From JBLZUR01 sp048565625 (GTDB lineage Bacteria; Pseudomonadota; Alphaproteobacteria; Sphingomonadales; Sphingomonadaceae), in contig NZ_JBLZUR010000002.1 of NCBI RefSeq assembly GCF_048565625.1, forward strand, positions 2,480,001 through 2,544,000: a DNA stretch of 64,000 nucleotides, written 5' to 3'. Of the stretch, positions 8,530 through 17,592 are shown in pieces. Both the position numbers and the translations under genes were made by a program. The notes below the pieces were generated by a model that saw nothing but the letters and a program-made list of their open reading frames with translations, was not told the DNA's origin and made no database searches. The first letter of the stretch is position 1, and every line of letters starts with the position of its first letter.

Positions 8530-9399
8530 CTAGTCCTCTACGCTGATCTCGTAATCCATCCCCAGATCCGCCGCCGGCGCGCTCTGCGTGATCCGGCCGA
8601 CCGAGACATAGGTCACGCCCGTCTCGGCGATCTCCCGGATCGTCTCCAGCCGCACCCCGCCCGAGGCTTCGGTGGGCACCCGCCCGCCGATGAGGTCCAC
8701 CGCCTTGCGCAGCACCGGCGGCGGCATGTTGTCGAGGAGGAGGCGTTCGGCCCCGGCCGAAAGCGCCGGCTCGATCTGGTCGATGCTGTCGACCTCGACC
8801 TGGATCAGCAGGCCGAAATTGGACTCCTTCGCGGCGCGCACCGCCTGGGCCACGCCGCCGCAGACCGCGACATGGTTGTCCTTGATAAGGATGCCGTCGT
8901 CGAGGCGCATGCGGTGGTTCTCCGCCCCGCCCATCCGCGTGGCGTATTTCTCCAGCACGCGCAGCCCCGGCACCGTCTTGCGCGTATCCAGCAGGGTACA
9001 GCCGGTGCCGGAGATCCGGTCGACATATTTCCGCGTCATCGTCGCGATACCGGTCAGGTGCTGCAGCGTATTGAGCGCCGAACGTTCCGCCGCCAGCGCC
9101 TTGCGCGCATTGCCGGCGATGCGCAGCACCGGCGCGCCGGGGGCGACACGGCTCCCGTCCTCCACCAGCCGCTCGATCTTCACATCCGCGTCGAGCGCGC
9201 GGAAGAACATCTCGGCCAGCGGCAGGCCGGCGATCGTCACATGCTCGCGGCTGGCGAGGACGGCGACGATCGTCGCATCGATCGGGATCGTCGCGGCGGA
9301 GGTGACGTCGCCGCCGATGCCGAGATCCTCGGCCAGCACGCGCTGCACGAAATCGTCGAGATCGAGCCCGGTCACGAAGGCCTCGGCCATGCGGATCAC
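8530..9399 (-). CDS. nadC: Nicotinate-nucleotide pyrophosphorylase (carboxylating), QPRTase
   Basis: Converts quinolinate and PRPP to nicotinate mononucleotide in de novo NAD synthesis. The 289-aa protein has LAEDLGIGGDVTS near the N-terminus, the basic substrate pocket around DTRKTVPGLRVLEKYA and HRMRLDDGILIKDNH, and the C-terminal EASGGVRLETI sheet of the type II PRTase barrel. GTG 9399 sits in a GTGA overlap with the upstream oxidoreductase stop and suggests coupling; ATG 9390 is the alternative. nadA and nadB are not nearby. The terminator-like repeat follows its stop within a few bases. Confidence 0.95.
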   Translation of the reverse strand: MIRMAEAFVTGLDLDDFVQRVLAEDLGIGGDVTSAATIPIDATIVAVLASREHVTIAGLPLAEMFFRALDADVKIERLVEDGSRVAPGAPVLRIAGNARKALAAERSALNTLQHLTGIATMTRKYVDRISGTGCTLLDTRKTVPGLRVLEKYATRMGGAENHRMRLDDGILIKDNHVAVCGGVAQAVRAAKESNFGLLIQVEVDSIDQIEPALSAGAERLLLDNMPPPVLRKAVDLIGGRVPTEASGGVRLETIREIAETGVTYVSVGRITQSAPAADLGMDYEISVED

Positions 9400-10514
9400 C
9401 CTTTCAGAAAGCGGTCCGGCGCATAAGGCGCGGGATCGATGCCCGCAACCATCGGCGCGGCGGGCCGGTCGAGCAGCAGCGCGGCGGCGGTCTGCGCGGC
9501 GGCGGGCGCGGTCTGGATGCCGAACCCGCCCTGCCCCGCGAACCAGAAGAAGCCGGGATGCGCGGGATCGAAGCCGTAGACCGGCAGGCGATCGGGTGCG
9601 AACGAGCGCAGCCCCGCCCAGCGCCGCTCGACCGCCTCCACCCGCCAGTCGACCGCCTGGCTGAAGCTGTCGATCGCGCGCGCGACGTCCAGCTCGTCCG
9701 CCGCCACGTCACCGGCCAGATCGGGCGTCTCGTCCGCCGGGCTCAGCCACAACCGCCCGCCCGCGACCGGCTTGAAGTAGAAAGCCCCACCCGCATCCAT
9801 CACCAGGGGCAGATCGGGCGCGGCTGGAGGATCGACCCGCAACTGCATCACGGTGCGACGCAGCGGGGCGATCCCGATCGGCTCCACACCGGCCATGCGC
9901 GCCACATCGTCCGCCCATGCACCCGCCGCATCGACCAGCAGGCCGGCGCTGATGCGGTGCTTCCCCCCGCTCAGCATCCACCGTCCGCCCGCCCATTCCG
10001 CCGTTCCGAGGGGTGCGTCGCAGACGAGGCGCACCCCCGCCCGCTTCGCCGCGCGCAGATAGGCGGCGTGGAGGCCACCCACGTCGATATCGGTGCAGCT
10101 CGGCTCCGCGACGGCATGACGCCACTCAGGACGCAGGCCTGGGATCGCGGGATCGGCGGGCCCGAGATCGACCCCGCTCCCCGCGAAGGCTGCCAGCATG
10201 GCGTCGAGCAGCGGCTTCGTCTCGTCGCGCGCGATGTGCAGGCAGCCACGCGGCGTCAGGAACCCGCGCTCGGAAAACTCCTGCGGCGGCGCGTTCAGGA
10301 AGTCGAACGACGCCTTGGTCAGCGGCGTCACCCCCGGCCCGCCATAGGTCTCGCTCCAAAAGGCGGCGGAGCGGCCCGTCGCGTGGAAGCCGGGATGCGC
10401 CTCCGCCTCGATCATCACGACCGATCGGTGCAGGCCGATCTCGGCGGCAAGGCTCGCCCCCGCCATGCCCGCGCCGACGATCGCGACGTCGCATTCGATA
10501 ATCTCCGACTCCAT
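9396..10514 (-). CDS. FAD-dependent oxidoreductase (DAO family)
   Basis: The 372-aa flavoprotein of the D-amino-acid/glycine oxidase superfamily has the dinucleotide fold CDVAIVGAGMAGASLAAEI near residues 8-26. The FAD-contacting ATGRSAAFWSETYG follows, and the C-terminal FWFAGQGGFGIQTAPA closes the flavin site. The substrate cannot be assigned. It is immediately upstream of nadC with a GTGA overlap. L-aspartate oxidase (NadB) belongs to another family, so this is not a nadB substitute on sequence grounds. Confidence 0.85.
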   Translation of the reverse strand: MESEIIECDVAIVGAGMAGASLAAEIGLHRSVVMIEAEAHPGFHATGRSAAFWSETYGGPGVTPLTKASFDFLNAPPQEFSERGFLTPRGCLHIARDETKPLLDAMLAAFAGSGVDLGPADPAIPGLRPEWRHAVAEPSCTDIDVGGLHAAYLRAAKRAGVRLVCDAPLGTAEWAGGRWMLSGGKHRISAGLLVDAAGAWADDVARMAGVEPIGIAPLRRTVMQLRVDPPAAPDLPLVMDAGGAFYFKPVAGGRLWLSPADETPDLAGDVAADELDVARAIDSFSQAVDWRVEAVERRWAGLRSFAPDRLPVYGFDPAHPGFFWFAGQGGFGIQTAPAAAQTAAALLLDRPAAPMVAGIDPAPYAPDRFLKG

Positions 10515-10564
10515 CCCCCGCGGTTACGGTTTCGCAAGGCGGCGCGTCTACTGCCGTAGCGACC

Positions 10565-11035
10565 ATGCGTGAGCTTGCCCCCGCCCTCCTCCTCGTCCTG
10601 CTGGCCCTCGCGCTGCTGACCGCCGCCGCGACGGACCTGCGCGCGCGGCGCATCCCCAACTGGCTGACGGCCGCGATCGCGCTCACCGCACCCCTGTTCT
10701 GGCTGGCGAGCGGGATCGACCTTTGGCCCGGCATGGCGATCCAGCTTGCCGTCGCGGTGGGTGTGTTCTGCCTGTTCGCCATCGCCTTTGCTTATCGCCT
10801 GATGGGCGGCGGCGACGTAAAGCTGCTCGGCGCGCTGGCGCTCTGGCTGCCGCTCGCCTCCGTCCCGCCGCTCCTGATGTTGACCGGTATCCTCGGCGGC
10901 GTCCTCACCCTGTTCATGCTCGCCTGGCGCTGGCTGCGCGCCAATCACGCGATCGAGGTGCCCTATGGCGTCGCCATCACCGCCGCCGGGCTGTGGGTGA
11001 TTGGTGAACCTTATCTTTACCATTCCTACCCATAA
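10565..11035 (+). CDS. cpaA: Prepilin peptidase CpaA/TadV
   Basis: Inner-membrane aspartyl protease that processes Flp-type prepilins and pseudopilins of Tad pili. The 156-aa polytopic protein carries both catalytic Asp motifs of the A24 family: ATDLRARRIPNWL near residues 22-34 and MGGGDVKLLGAL near residues 80-91. It lacks the methylase domain of PilD, as usual for CpaA. It heads the pilus cluster, diverging from the oxidoreductase gene across 50 bases. No Flp pilin gene precedes it. Confidence 0.93.
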   Translation: MRELAPALLLVLLALALLTAAATDLRARRIPNWLTAAIALTAPLFWLASGIDLWPGMAIQLAVAVGVFCLFAIAFAYRLMGGGDVKLLGALALWLPLASVPPLLMLTGILGGVLTLFMLAWRWLRANHAIEVPYGVAITAAGLWVIGEPYLYHSYP

Positions 11036-11080
11036 CGAGGCCGTCACGAATCCACGCGGTCGGAGGCCTCGGCTTTTCCC

Positions 11081-12139
11081 ATGAATGTCAGAAAGTTGGC
11101 TTTGCTGATTGCGGCGCTTACCGTCGCCACCTTCAGCGCGATCCTGGCGCGCAGCCTGTTCGCCGGCGCGTCCGCTCCGCAGGCGGAGGCGGGGGTGAAC
11201 GCCCCCGTGCCGCCGGGTGCCGAAGTGCTCGTCGCGACGAAGCCGCTGCCCGCCGGCGCGATCATCGACCGGGAAAGCGTCCGCTATCAGCCCTGGCCCA
11301 AGGACCTCGTGCAGGACGCCTATTACCTGCGCGGATCGGTCAACCCGGATAGCCTGATCGGCACCGTCGTCCGCTATCCGATGACCGCCGGCCAGCCGGT
11401 CACTCAGGGCGCGCTGGTGAAGCCGGGCGATCGCGGCTTCCTCGCCGCCGCCCTCTCGCCGGGGATGCGCGCCGTCACCGTCAAGGTCTCGGCCGAGACC
11501 GCCGTCGCCGGCTTCGTCTTTCCGGGCGACCGCATCGACCTCATGCTGACCTCGACGGTCACCGGCACCGATGGCCAGCCGCTCCGCACCTCCGAGACGA
11601 TCGTCCGCAACCTCCGCGTGCTGGCAACCGATCAGCGCACCAGCCCGCAGGATGAGGAGGGCAAGCCGGCCGCCGCCGCCGTCTCCTCCACCATCACGCT
11701 GGAGACGACGCCGAAGCTCGCCGAGAAGATCGCTGTCGCGCAGACCATCGGCACGCTCTCGCTCTCGCTCCGCCCGCTCGCCGACAGCAATTCGGAACTG
11801 GAACGCGCCATCGCCGCCGGTGAGGTCAGCGTGCCGGAGAACGGCGATCCAAAGGCCGAAAAGCGGATGATGGCCGAACTCGCCGCCCGCCCGTCGGACG
11901 CGGACACCACCTTCGTCACCGGTGCCGACGTCTCCCGCTTTCAGCGCCGCGACATGCCGAGCTTCATGCAGCCCACGCCACCCACCGGTGCGCCGGTGCA
12001 GGCGGCACCCGCCACCCCGCGCGTCCCCTCGGTCCGCATCCTGCGCGGCAGCAGCACGTCGATCGCGGAGGGCGTCGGCAATGCGGGGCAAGCCGTCGCC
12101 AAGTCGATGAACGCCACCGCCGCGACGGGGGCGATGTGA
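11081..12139 (+). CDS. cpaB: Flp pilus assembly protein CpaB/RcpC
   Basis: Periplasmic/inner-membrane component thought to link the secretin to the assembly platform. At 352 aa it has an N-terminal membrane anchor (KLALLIAALTVATFSAILA) and a SAF domain beginning VLVATKPLPAGAIIDRESV. The conserved central region is GMRAVTVKVSAETAVAGFVF followed by PGDRIDLMLT. The C-terminus is Pro/Ala-rich and low complexity. Its stop lies 2 bases before the cpaC ATG. Confidence 0.93.
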   Translation: MNVRKLALLIAALTVATFSAILARSLFAGASAPQAEAGVNAPVPPGAEVLVATKPLPAGAIIDRESVRYQPWPKDLVQDAYYLRGSVNPDSLIGTVVRYPMTAGQPVTQGALVKPGDRGFLAAALSPGMRAVTVKVSAETAVAGFVFPGDRIDLMLTSTVTGTDGQPLRTSETIVRNLRVLATDQRTSPQDEEGKPAAAAVSSTITLETTPKLAEKIAVAQTIGTLSLSLRPLADSNSELERAIAAGEVSVPENGDPKAEKRMMAELAARPSDADTTFVTGADVSRFQRRDMPSFMQPTPPTGAPVQAAPATPRVPSVRILRGSSTSIAEGVGNAGQAVAKSMNATAATGAM

Positions 12140-12141
12140 TC

Positions 12142-13548
12142 ATGCGCAACATCCTCCTCCTCAGCACCTGCTGCGCCGCTTCGGTGGCGCTCGCCGCCCC
12201 GGTCCCGAACGCGCCGCCGGCCGATGCCGCCGCCGCGATCCGTACCGCCAAGCCGACGATCAGCTTCACCCTGTCCACCGGCACCGGCCAGATCGTGAAG
12301 CTCCCCCGCCCCGTCACCGACGTGATGATCGCCAACGATCAGATCGCCGACGTGCAGGTCCAGTCGCCGACCCAAATCTACGTCTACGGCAAGGGCACCG
12401 GTCAGACGACGATCTACGCCACCGACAAGTCGGGCGCGGTCGTCTACGGCGCGGAGGTTCAGGTCGCGCCGAATTACGCCAAGCTCGGCGAACTCCTCCA
12501 CGCCGTCATGCCCGAATCGCAGATCGTCGCCGTGCCGATGGCCGGCGTCGTCCTCCTGAAGGGCAATGTCGACACGCCGCAGGAGATTCAGGAGGCGGTC
12601 GCCATCGTCCAGCAGTTCGTCGGCAAGGACGTGCCCGTCATCAACCACATCAAGACTGCGCTGCCGCAGCAGGTGATGCTGCGAGTCCGCATCGCGGAGG
12701 TCAGCCGCGCCTTTTCCAAGTCGATCGGCCTCAACCTGCTCAGCCGCGATACGACCGGCGGCAAGTTCCTGTTCGGCATCGCGCAGGGCAATGCCACCGC
12801 CTTCAAGCTCAATGCCCAGGGTGCTATCGAGGGAATCGTCGGGGCGGCGACCGGCTCCACGATCGGCGGGGTCGCCAACATCGCCGGCATCGACATCGGC
12901 GCGGCGCTCGACCTTGCCGAGACCGACGGCTTCGCCACCACGCTCGCCGAACCGAACCTCACCGCTCTGTCGGGCGAGACCGCGAGCTTCCTGGCGGGCG
13001 GCGAGATCCCGATCCCGGTGCCGCAGGTCGGCAATGGCGGCAGCAGCATCACCATCGAGTACAAGCAGTACGGCGTCAGCCTGTCCTTCACGCCCGTCGT
13101 GATGTCCGCCGGCCGCATCTCGATGCGCGTCCGTCCCGAGGTGTCGGAACTCACCGAAAGCACCGTCTCGATCTCCGGCTACTCGATCCCCGGCCTCAAC
13201 ACGCGCCGCGCGGAAACGACGGTGGAACTCGGCTCCGGCCAGAGCTTCGTGATCGGCGGCCTCCTCAGCAACCGCAACCGCAACAGCCAGACCAAGGCGC
13301 CGTTTCTGGGCGACATCCCGGTCCTCGGCGCACTGTTCAAATCGACCCGCTTCCAGCGTGACGAGACCGAGCTGATGATCGTCGTTACGCCGTACCTCGT
13401 GAAGCCGCTCCCCGACGCCAAGGTCGCGCTGCCGAGCGACGGCTATCGCGCGCCGAACGATGGAGAGCGTATCTGGGAGCATCAGACCTTCAAAGGGGTC
13501 AGCGGCACCAAGCCAACCGGACCCACCGCCGGGAGCATCGCCAAATGA
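12142..13548 (+). CDS. cpaC: Type II/III secretion system secretin CpaC/RcpA
   Basis: Outer-membrane secretin channel for the Tad pilus. The N-terminal signal MRNILLLSTCCAASVALAAP is followed by the pilus-specific N0-like domain (PVTDVMIANDQIADVQV), a BON-like segment (KGNVDTPQEIQEAVAIV), and the secretin domain ending in FTPVVMSAGRISMRVRPEVS and GDIPVLGALFKSTRF. The length is about 468 aa. ATG 12142 is preferred because GGGGGCG lies 9 bases upstream. GTG 12136, which overlaps the cpaB stop, is the alternative. Confidence 0.94.
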   Translation: MRNILLLSTCCAASVALAAPVPNAPPADAAAAIRTAKPTISFTLSTGTGQIVKLPRPVTDVMIANDQIADVQVQSPTQIYVYGKGTGQTTIYATDKSGAVVYGAEVQVAPNYAKLGELLHAVMPESQIVAVPMAGVVLLKGNVDTPQEIQEAVAIVQQFVGKDVPVINHIKTALPQQVMLRVRIAEVSRAFSKSIGLNLLSRDTTGGKFLFGIAQGNATAFKLNAQGAIEGIVGAATGSTIGGVANIAGIDIGAALDLAETDGFATTLAEPNLTALSGETASFLAGGEIPIPVPQVGNGGSSITIEYKQYGVSLSFTPVVMSAGRISMRVRPEVSELTESTVSISGYSIPGLNTRRAETTVELGSGQSFVIGGLLSNRNRNSQTKAPFLGDIPVLGALFKSTRFQRDETELMIVVTPYLVKPLPDAKVALPSDGYRAPNDGERIWEHQTFKGVSGTKPTGPTAGSIAK

Positions 13549-14111
13549 ACCGCGCCATTCTCCTCCTCGCCTCCGGGCTCGCCGCCTGCGGTCCGCTGAA
13601 CCAGGGTGTTCAGTCGGTCCATCAGCCGGTGGTCACGACGACGGCGCTCACCTTCGATCTCACCGGCGCTGCGGGCGATGAGCAGCGCCTTGGCGAATGG
13701 TTCGACCGGATCGGCCTCGGCTATGGCGACACCCTCTCGGTCGAGGGCGCGGGCGACCGCCGGATGGTGGCCCGCCTTGCCTCGGCGCGCGGCGTCGCGG
13801 TTCAGGCGCGACCGGCGGGCTACGGCCTCGGTCGCGTCACCGTAACCCGCGCCGCCGCGCAGGTGCCCGGCTGCCCCGACTGGAGCCGCCCGTCCGGTCC
13901 GGAATGGCAGGCCTCCACCACGTCCAATTACGGCTGCGCGCTCAATGCCGCGATGGCGGCGATGGTCGCCGATCCGGCCGACCTGCTCACCGGCCGCCGC
14001 GCCGACCCGAACGCGCCGAGCAATGTCGCCGAGCGTGCCGTCTCCATGCACCTGTCCGCCCAGCCGACCGGTGCGCAGGGCCTGAAGTCCGAAGGGACCG
14101 GAGGAAAGTAA
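13545..14111 (+). CDS. cpaD: Tad pilus lipoprotein CpaD
   Basis: Outer-membrane lipoprotein that assists secretin assembly. At 188 aa it has signal MNRAILLLASGLAAC with lipobox Cys15. The CpaD-family core shows GCPDWSRPSGPEW and the near-invariant NYGCALNAAMAAMVADPADL. It overlaps cpaC by ATGA and cpaE by a single A (TAATG), so the three are translationally coupled. Confidence 0.9.
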   Translation: MNRAILLLASGLAACGPLNQGVQSVHQPVVTTTALTFDLTGAAGDEQRLGEWFDRIGLGYGDTLSVEGAGDRRMVARLASARGVAVQARPAGYGLGRVTVTRAAAQVPGCPDWSRPSGPEWQASTTSNYGCALNAAMAAMVADPADLLTGRRADPNAPSNVAERAVSMHLSAQPTGAQGLKSEGTGGK

Positions 14112-15376
14112 TGAACGCGCCCTTCAACCACCGCGCCCTCCTGCGCGAGCCCTATGCCGCGTATATGGACGACGAGGCGAGCGCCGAGGCGATCCGCATC
14201 GCCGCCGTCGGCTTCGGCTGGCCGCCCGAATGCACCGTACGCGGCGGGCTGAAGGAGACGATCCACGCCCTCGCCGTCTCCGCCAGCCCGAACATCCTGT
14301 TCGTCGACCTGACCCATTCCGCCGATCCGCTGAACGAGCTGAACGGCCTGGCCGAGGTCTGCGAGCCGGGCATCGTCGTCATCGCCGTCGGCGCGGCCAA
14401 CGACGTGCGCCTGTACCGCGAACTGATCGCGAGCGGCATTCAGGACTATCTGCTGAAGCCCTTCACCGCCGCACAAGCGCGCGAGGCGTTCCTCGCCGCG
14501 CAGGCGACGCTCGCCGGCCATCGCGCCGGTGGCGAAACAACGCCCGATCGCCCGCACTGCATGACCGCCGTCATCGGCGCGCGCGGCGGCGTCGGCGCCT
14601 CCAGCATCGCCACCTCCATCGCCTGGGGCATGGGCGATCAGGCGAAGCGCAACACCGCGCTCCTCGACCTCGACGTGCATTTCGGCACCGGCGCGCTGAC
14701 GCTGGATCTGGAGCCGGGGCGCGGTCTCACCGACGCGATCGACAATCCCAGCCGCATCGACGGCCTGTTCATCGAACGCGCGATGGTCCGCCACAGCGAC
14801 CAGCTCGCCGTCCTCTCGGCGGAGGCCCCGATGTCGCAGCCGCTCGGTCCCGACGCCACCGCCTTCTACCAGCTGCAGGAGGAGATGCGCGCCGCCTTCG
14901 ACTGCACGGTGATCGACCTGCCGCGCCACATGCTCGTCGCCTTCCCGGCCCTGATGCGCGGCGTGCAGACGGCGGTGGTGGTGACCGAACTGACCCTCGC
15001 CGGTGCCCGCGACACCATCCGCATCCTCTCCTGGCTGAAGGCGAACGCGCCCGATGCCAAGCCGGTGGTCGTCGCCAACAAGGTCCCCGCCAACGCCCAG
15101 TTTGGGGAGATCGCGCGCAAGGAGTTCGAGACCTCGATCGAGCGCCCGATCGATGTCCTCGTCCCCCATGACTGGAAGCTCGCCGTGCAGTCGGCAAAGG
15201 TCGGCAAGCCGCTTGCCGAAGCCGGCAAGGGCACCAAGACCGCGCAGGCGCTCACCGAGCTCACCGCCCTCCTCACCAGCAACGGCGATGCCAAGCCGGC
15301 GCGTAGCCGCTCGCTGGTCGGCCGCCTCGGCGAGTTCAAGGCGCTGATCCCCACGCGCAAGGCGAAGACGGCGTGA
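14111..15376 (+). CDS. cpaE: Pilus assembly ATPase CpaE/TadZ (ParA/MinD-like)
   Basis: Polar localisation factor of the Tad machine. At 421 aa, residues 1-135 form a degenerate receiver-like domain (ILFVDLTHSADPLN, IVVIAVGAANDVRLY). A ParA/MinD ATPase domain follows, with the deviant Walker A ARGGVGASS at about 157-165 and the LLDLDVHFGTGALTLDLEP switch region. The start is ATG 14111, set by the TAATG overlap with cpaD; an upstream in-frame extension is only shadow. Its stop overlaps a 14-codon micro-ORF rather than cpaF. Confidence 0.92.
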   Translation: MNAPFNHRALLREPYAAYMDDEASAEAIRIAAVGFGWPPECTVRGGLKETIHALAVSASPNILFVDLTHSADPLNELNGLAEVCEPGIVVIAVGAANDVRLYRELIASGIQDYLLKPFTAAQAREAFLAAQATLAGHRAGGETTPDRPHCMTAVIGARGGVGASSIATSIAWGMGDQAKRNTALLDLDVHFGTGALTLDLEPGRGLTDAIDNPSRIDGLFIERAMVRHSDQLAVLSAEAPMSQPLGPDATAFYQLQEEMRAAFDCTVIDLPRHMLVAFPALMRGVQTAVVVTELTLAGARDTIRILSWLKANAPDAKPVVVANKVPANAQFGEIARKEFETSIERPIDVLVPHDWKLAVQSAKVGKPLAEAGKGTKTAQALTELTALLTSNGDAKPARSRSLVGRLGEFKALIPTRKAKTA

Positions 15377-15417
15377 CGGCTGCGGCCGCCGCTTACGGGA
15401 TGGGTGACGGGGCATGA
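15373..15417 (+). other. 14-codon micro-ORF at the expected cpaF position (possible deletion scar)
   Basis: GTG 15373 overlaps the cpaE stop as GTGA, and the TGA at 15415 overlaps the tadB ATG as ATGA. Between them the frame reads MTAAAAAYGMGDGA. Tad clusters normally have the ~450-codon cpaF/tadA ATPase between cpaE and tadB. This stretch looks as if only the two coupled junctions of that gene remained. It could also be a meaningless spacer; the scar reading is inference. Confidence 0.4.
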
Positions 15418-16388
15418 CGGTGCTGCCGGTGATGCTGTTCGCCTTCACGATCGCGGTGGCGCTCCTCCTCGCCTTCTGGGCGATCCGGAGCGGCGGCGGG
15501 GCCAAGCGCAACCGCCGGCTCGAGGCGATCCGCGAGCGGCACGGCTCGGCGGAATCCGTCATCGAGACCAAGATGAACCGCGTGCTGGCGCAGCGCACGA
15601 ACAGCGGCTTCGACAATGTCGCCCACCGCCTGATCCCGAACCCGGACCTGCTCCGCAAGCGGCTGGCAATGACCGGTTCGACCAAGCTGACCCTCGGCCG
15701 CTATGTGATCGCGAGCGGGGCGATCGCGGTCGCCCTCACCCTCCTCCTCACCGCGGAGGGCCTGCCCTTCCTCCTCGCGCTGCTCACCGGCTTCGCCGTC
15801 GGCGTCGGCCTGCCGCATATGGTCGTCGGCGCGATGGTGAAGCGTCGCATCAAGAAGTTCACCGCCAGCTTCCCGGACGCGATCGAGCTGCTTGTCCGCG
15901 GCCTCCGCTCCGGCCTGCCGATCTCGGAAACGATGGCGGTGGTGGCGGGCGAAGTGCCCGGCCCGGTCGGCATCGAGTTCCGCGCCGTCTCCGACAAGAT
16001 GAAGATCGGCCGGTCGATGGAGGCCGCGTTGCAGGACACCGCCGACCGCCTCGGCACGCCCGAATTCCAGTTCTTCGTCATCACCCTCGCCATCCAGCGG
16101 GAAACCGGCGGCAACCTTGCCGAGACGCTCTCCAATCTCGCCGACGTGCTGCGCAAGCGCGGTCAGATGAAACTGAAGATCAAGGCGATGTCGTCGGAGG
16201 CGAAGGCCTCGGCCTGGATCGTCGGCTGCCTGCCCTTCCTCGTCTTCGGGCTGATCTGGATGGCGAACGCCAACTACCTCTCCGGCTTCATGACCGACCA
16301 GCGGCTGATGATCGCGGGCGGCGGCGGGCTCGTCTGGCTGTTCCTCGGCGTGTTCGTGATGTCGCGGATGGTGAGCTTCGAGATATGA
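15414..16388 (+). CDS. tadB: Tad pilus inner-membrane platform protein TadB (type II secretion F domain)
   Basis: Polytopic platform protein of the Tad machine. The 324-aa protein has two N-terminal membrane helices, a cytoplasmic T2SSF domain (FPDAIELLVRGLRSGLPISE ... IQRETGGNLAETLSNLADVL) and two C-terminal helices. It would normally work with the CpaF ATPase, which is missing next door. It overlaps tadC by ATGA. Confidence 0.93.
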   Translation: MTVLPVMLFAFTIAVALLLAFWAIRSGGGAKRNRRLEAIRERHGSAESVIETKMNRVLAQRTNSGFDNVAHRLIPNPDLLRKRLAMTGSTKLTLGRYVIASGAIAVALTLLLTAEGLPFLLALLTGFAVGVGLPHMVVGAMVKRRIKKFTASFPDAIELLVRGLRSGLPISETMAVVAGEVPGPVGIEFRAVSDKMKIGRSMEAALQDTADRLGTPEFQFFVITLAIQRETGGNLAETLSNLADVLRKRGQMKLKIKAMSSEAKASAWIVGCLPFLVFGLIWMANANYLSGFMTDQRLMIAGGGGLVWLFLGVFVMSRMVSFEI

Positions 16389-17371
16389 ACTCCGTCCACC
16401 CGACCGTCATGGGCATCGACATCATCAACGTCGCGACCGCGCTCGCCGCGCTGGCGACGATGGCGGTGCTCTTCGCCCTCTACACCGCGACGACGGTGCG
16501 CGATCCGATGGCGCGCCGCGTCAAGGCGCTCAACGAACGGCGCGAGCAGCTGAAGGCCGGCATCACCGCCTCCACCGCCAAGCGCCGCAAGCGTCTCAAC
16601 GCCACCAACCAGCATGCCGACCGCATGCGCGCCTTCCTCTCCTCACTGAAGGTCTTGCAGGCCGATCAGCTTAAGGCCGCGCAGAAGAAGCTGGCGCAGG
16701 CGGGCATCCGTTCCAAGGACCTCGCCGTCACCATCATCTTCGGGCGGCTGGTGCTGCCCATCGTCCTCGGCGGCACGGTGGCACTCGGCGTCTACGGGCT
16801 GGACTGGTTCCCGGACTGGGGTGCCTTCAAGAGGTTCATGGCCTTCGCCGTCGTCCTGATCGGCAGCTACAAGGCACCCGACCTTTACGTCGACAACCGC
16901 GTTAAGAAGCGTTCCGCCGCGATCCAGAAGGGATTGCCCGACGCGCTCGACCTGCTGGTCATCTGCGCCGAAGCGGGCCTGACCGTCGACGCCGCCTTCG
17001 CCCGCGTCGCCAAGGAACTCGGCAAGGCTTATCCCGAGTTGGGTGACGAATTCCACCTCTGCTCGATCGAGCTCGGCTTCCTCACCGACCGCCGCCTGGC
17101 TTTCGAGAACCTAGCCGGCCGCGTCGATCTGGAGGCGGTGCGCGGCGTCGTCACCACCATGATCCAGACCGAGAAATACGGCACCCCGCTCGCCTCCGCC
17201 CTCCGCGTCCTCTCCGCCGAGTTCCGCAATCAGCGCATGATGAAGGCGGAGGAAAAGGCTGCGCGCCTGCCCGCGATCATGACGGTGCCGCTGATCCTCT
17301 TCATCCTGCCGTCGCTCTTCATCGTCATCCTCGGCCCCGCCGCCTGCTCGATCGGCGACGCGTTCAAATAA
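16385..17371 (+). CDS. tadC: Tad pilus inner-membrane platform protein TadC (type II secretion F domain)
   Basis: The second platform protein, 328 aa. It has membrane helices near residues 13-38 and around 120-170, then a T2SSF domain with LPDALDLLVICAEAGLTVDA and MIQTEKYGTPLASALRVLS. A terminal helix pair ends in LFILPSLFIVILGPA. The start at ATG 16385 overlaps the tadB stop. It ends the cluster; no tadD, tadE, tadF or tadG follows. Confidence 0.93.
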   Translation: MNSVHPTVMGIDIINVATALAALATMAVLFALYTATTVRDPMARRVKALNERREQLKAGITASTAKRRKRLNATNQHADRMRAFLSSLKVLQADQLKAAQKKLAQAGIRSKDLAVTIIFGRLVLPIVLGGTVALGVYGLDWFPDWGAFKRFMAFAVVLIGSYKAPDLYVDNRVKKRSAAIQKGLPDALDLLVICAEAGLTVDAAFARVAKELGKAYPELGDEFHLCSIELGFLTDRRLAFENLAGRVDLEAVRGVVTTMIQTEKYGTPLASALRVLSAEFRNQRMMKAEEKAARLPAIMTVPLILFILPSLFIVILGPAACSIGDAFK

Positions 17372-17427
17372 GGCCGGCGAGGGGTTGATGTGGGTGCGAG
17401 CCGAGAGCGAGCCTCGCCCCTCTTATT

Positions 17428-17521
17428 GTCATCCCCGCGCAAGCGGGGATCGCTCGACGGAGGCGCACGCCTACCAACCCGAACGCGCGCTGACCGCGAT
17501 CCCCGCCTTCGCGGGGATGAC
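17428..17521. repeat. Inverted repeat, CATCCCCGC/GCGGGGATG type
   Basis: Two nested palindromes lie at 17428-17453 and 17496-17521. Each has a CCCCGC/GCGGGG hairpin, and they are in inverted orientation to each other (GTCATCCCCGC versus GCGGGGATGAC). They lie in the 221-base gap after tadC, which otherwise shows only the ribosome site of the next gene. Confidence 0.8.
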
Positions 17522-17592
17522 CGTCGTAGGTACACCCAACAGGAACACCCCTCCCCTTTGCCCGTTACGCCCGTAACGATCAGGAGGCCGAC

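Noticed and set aside
9396..10514. The FAD oxidoreductase next to nadC as L-aspartate oxidase (NadB).
   Set aside because: Its motifs belong to the DAO family; the succinate dehydrogenase-like signatures of NadB are absent.
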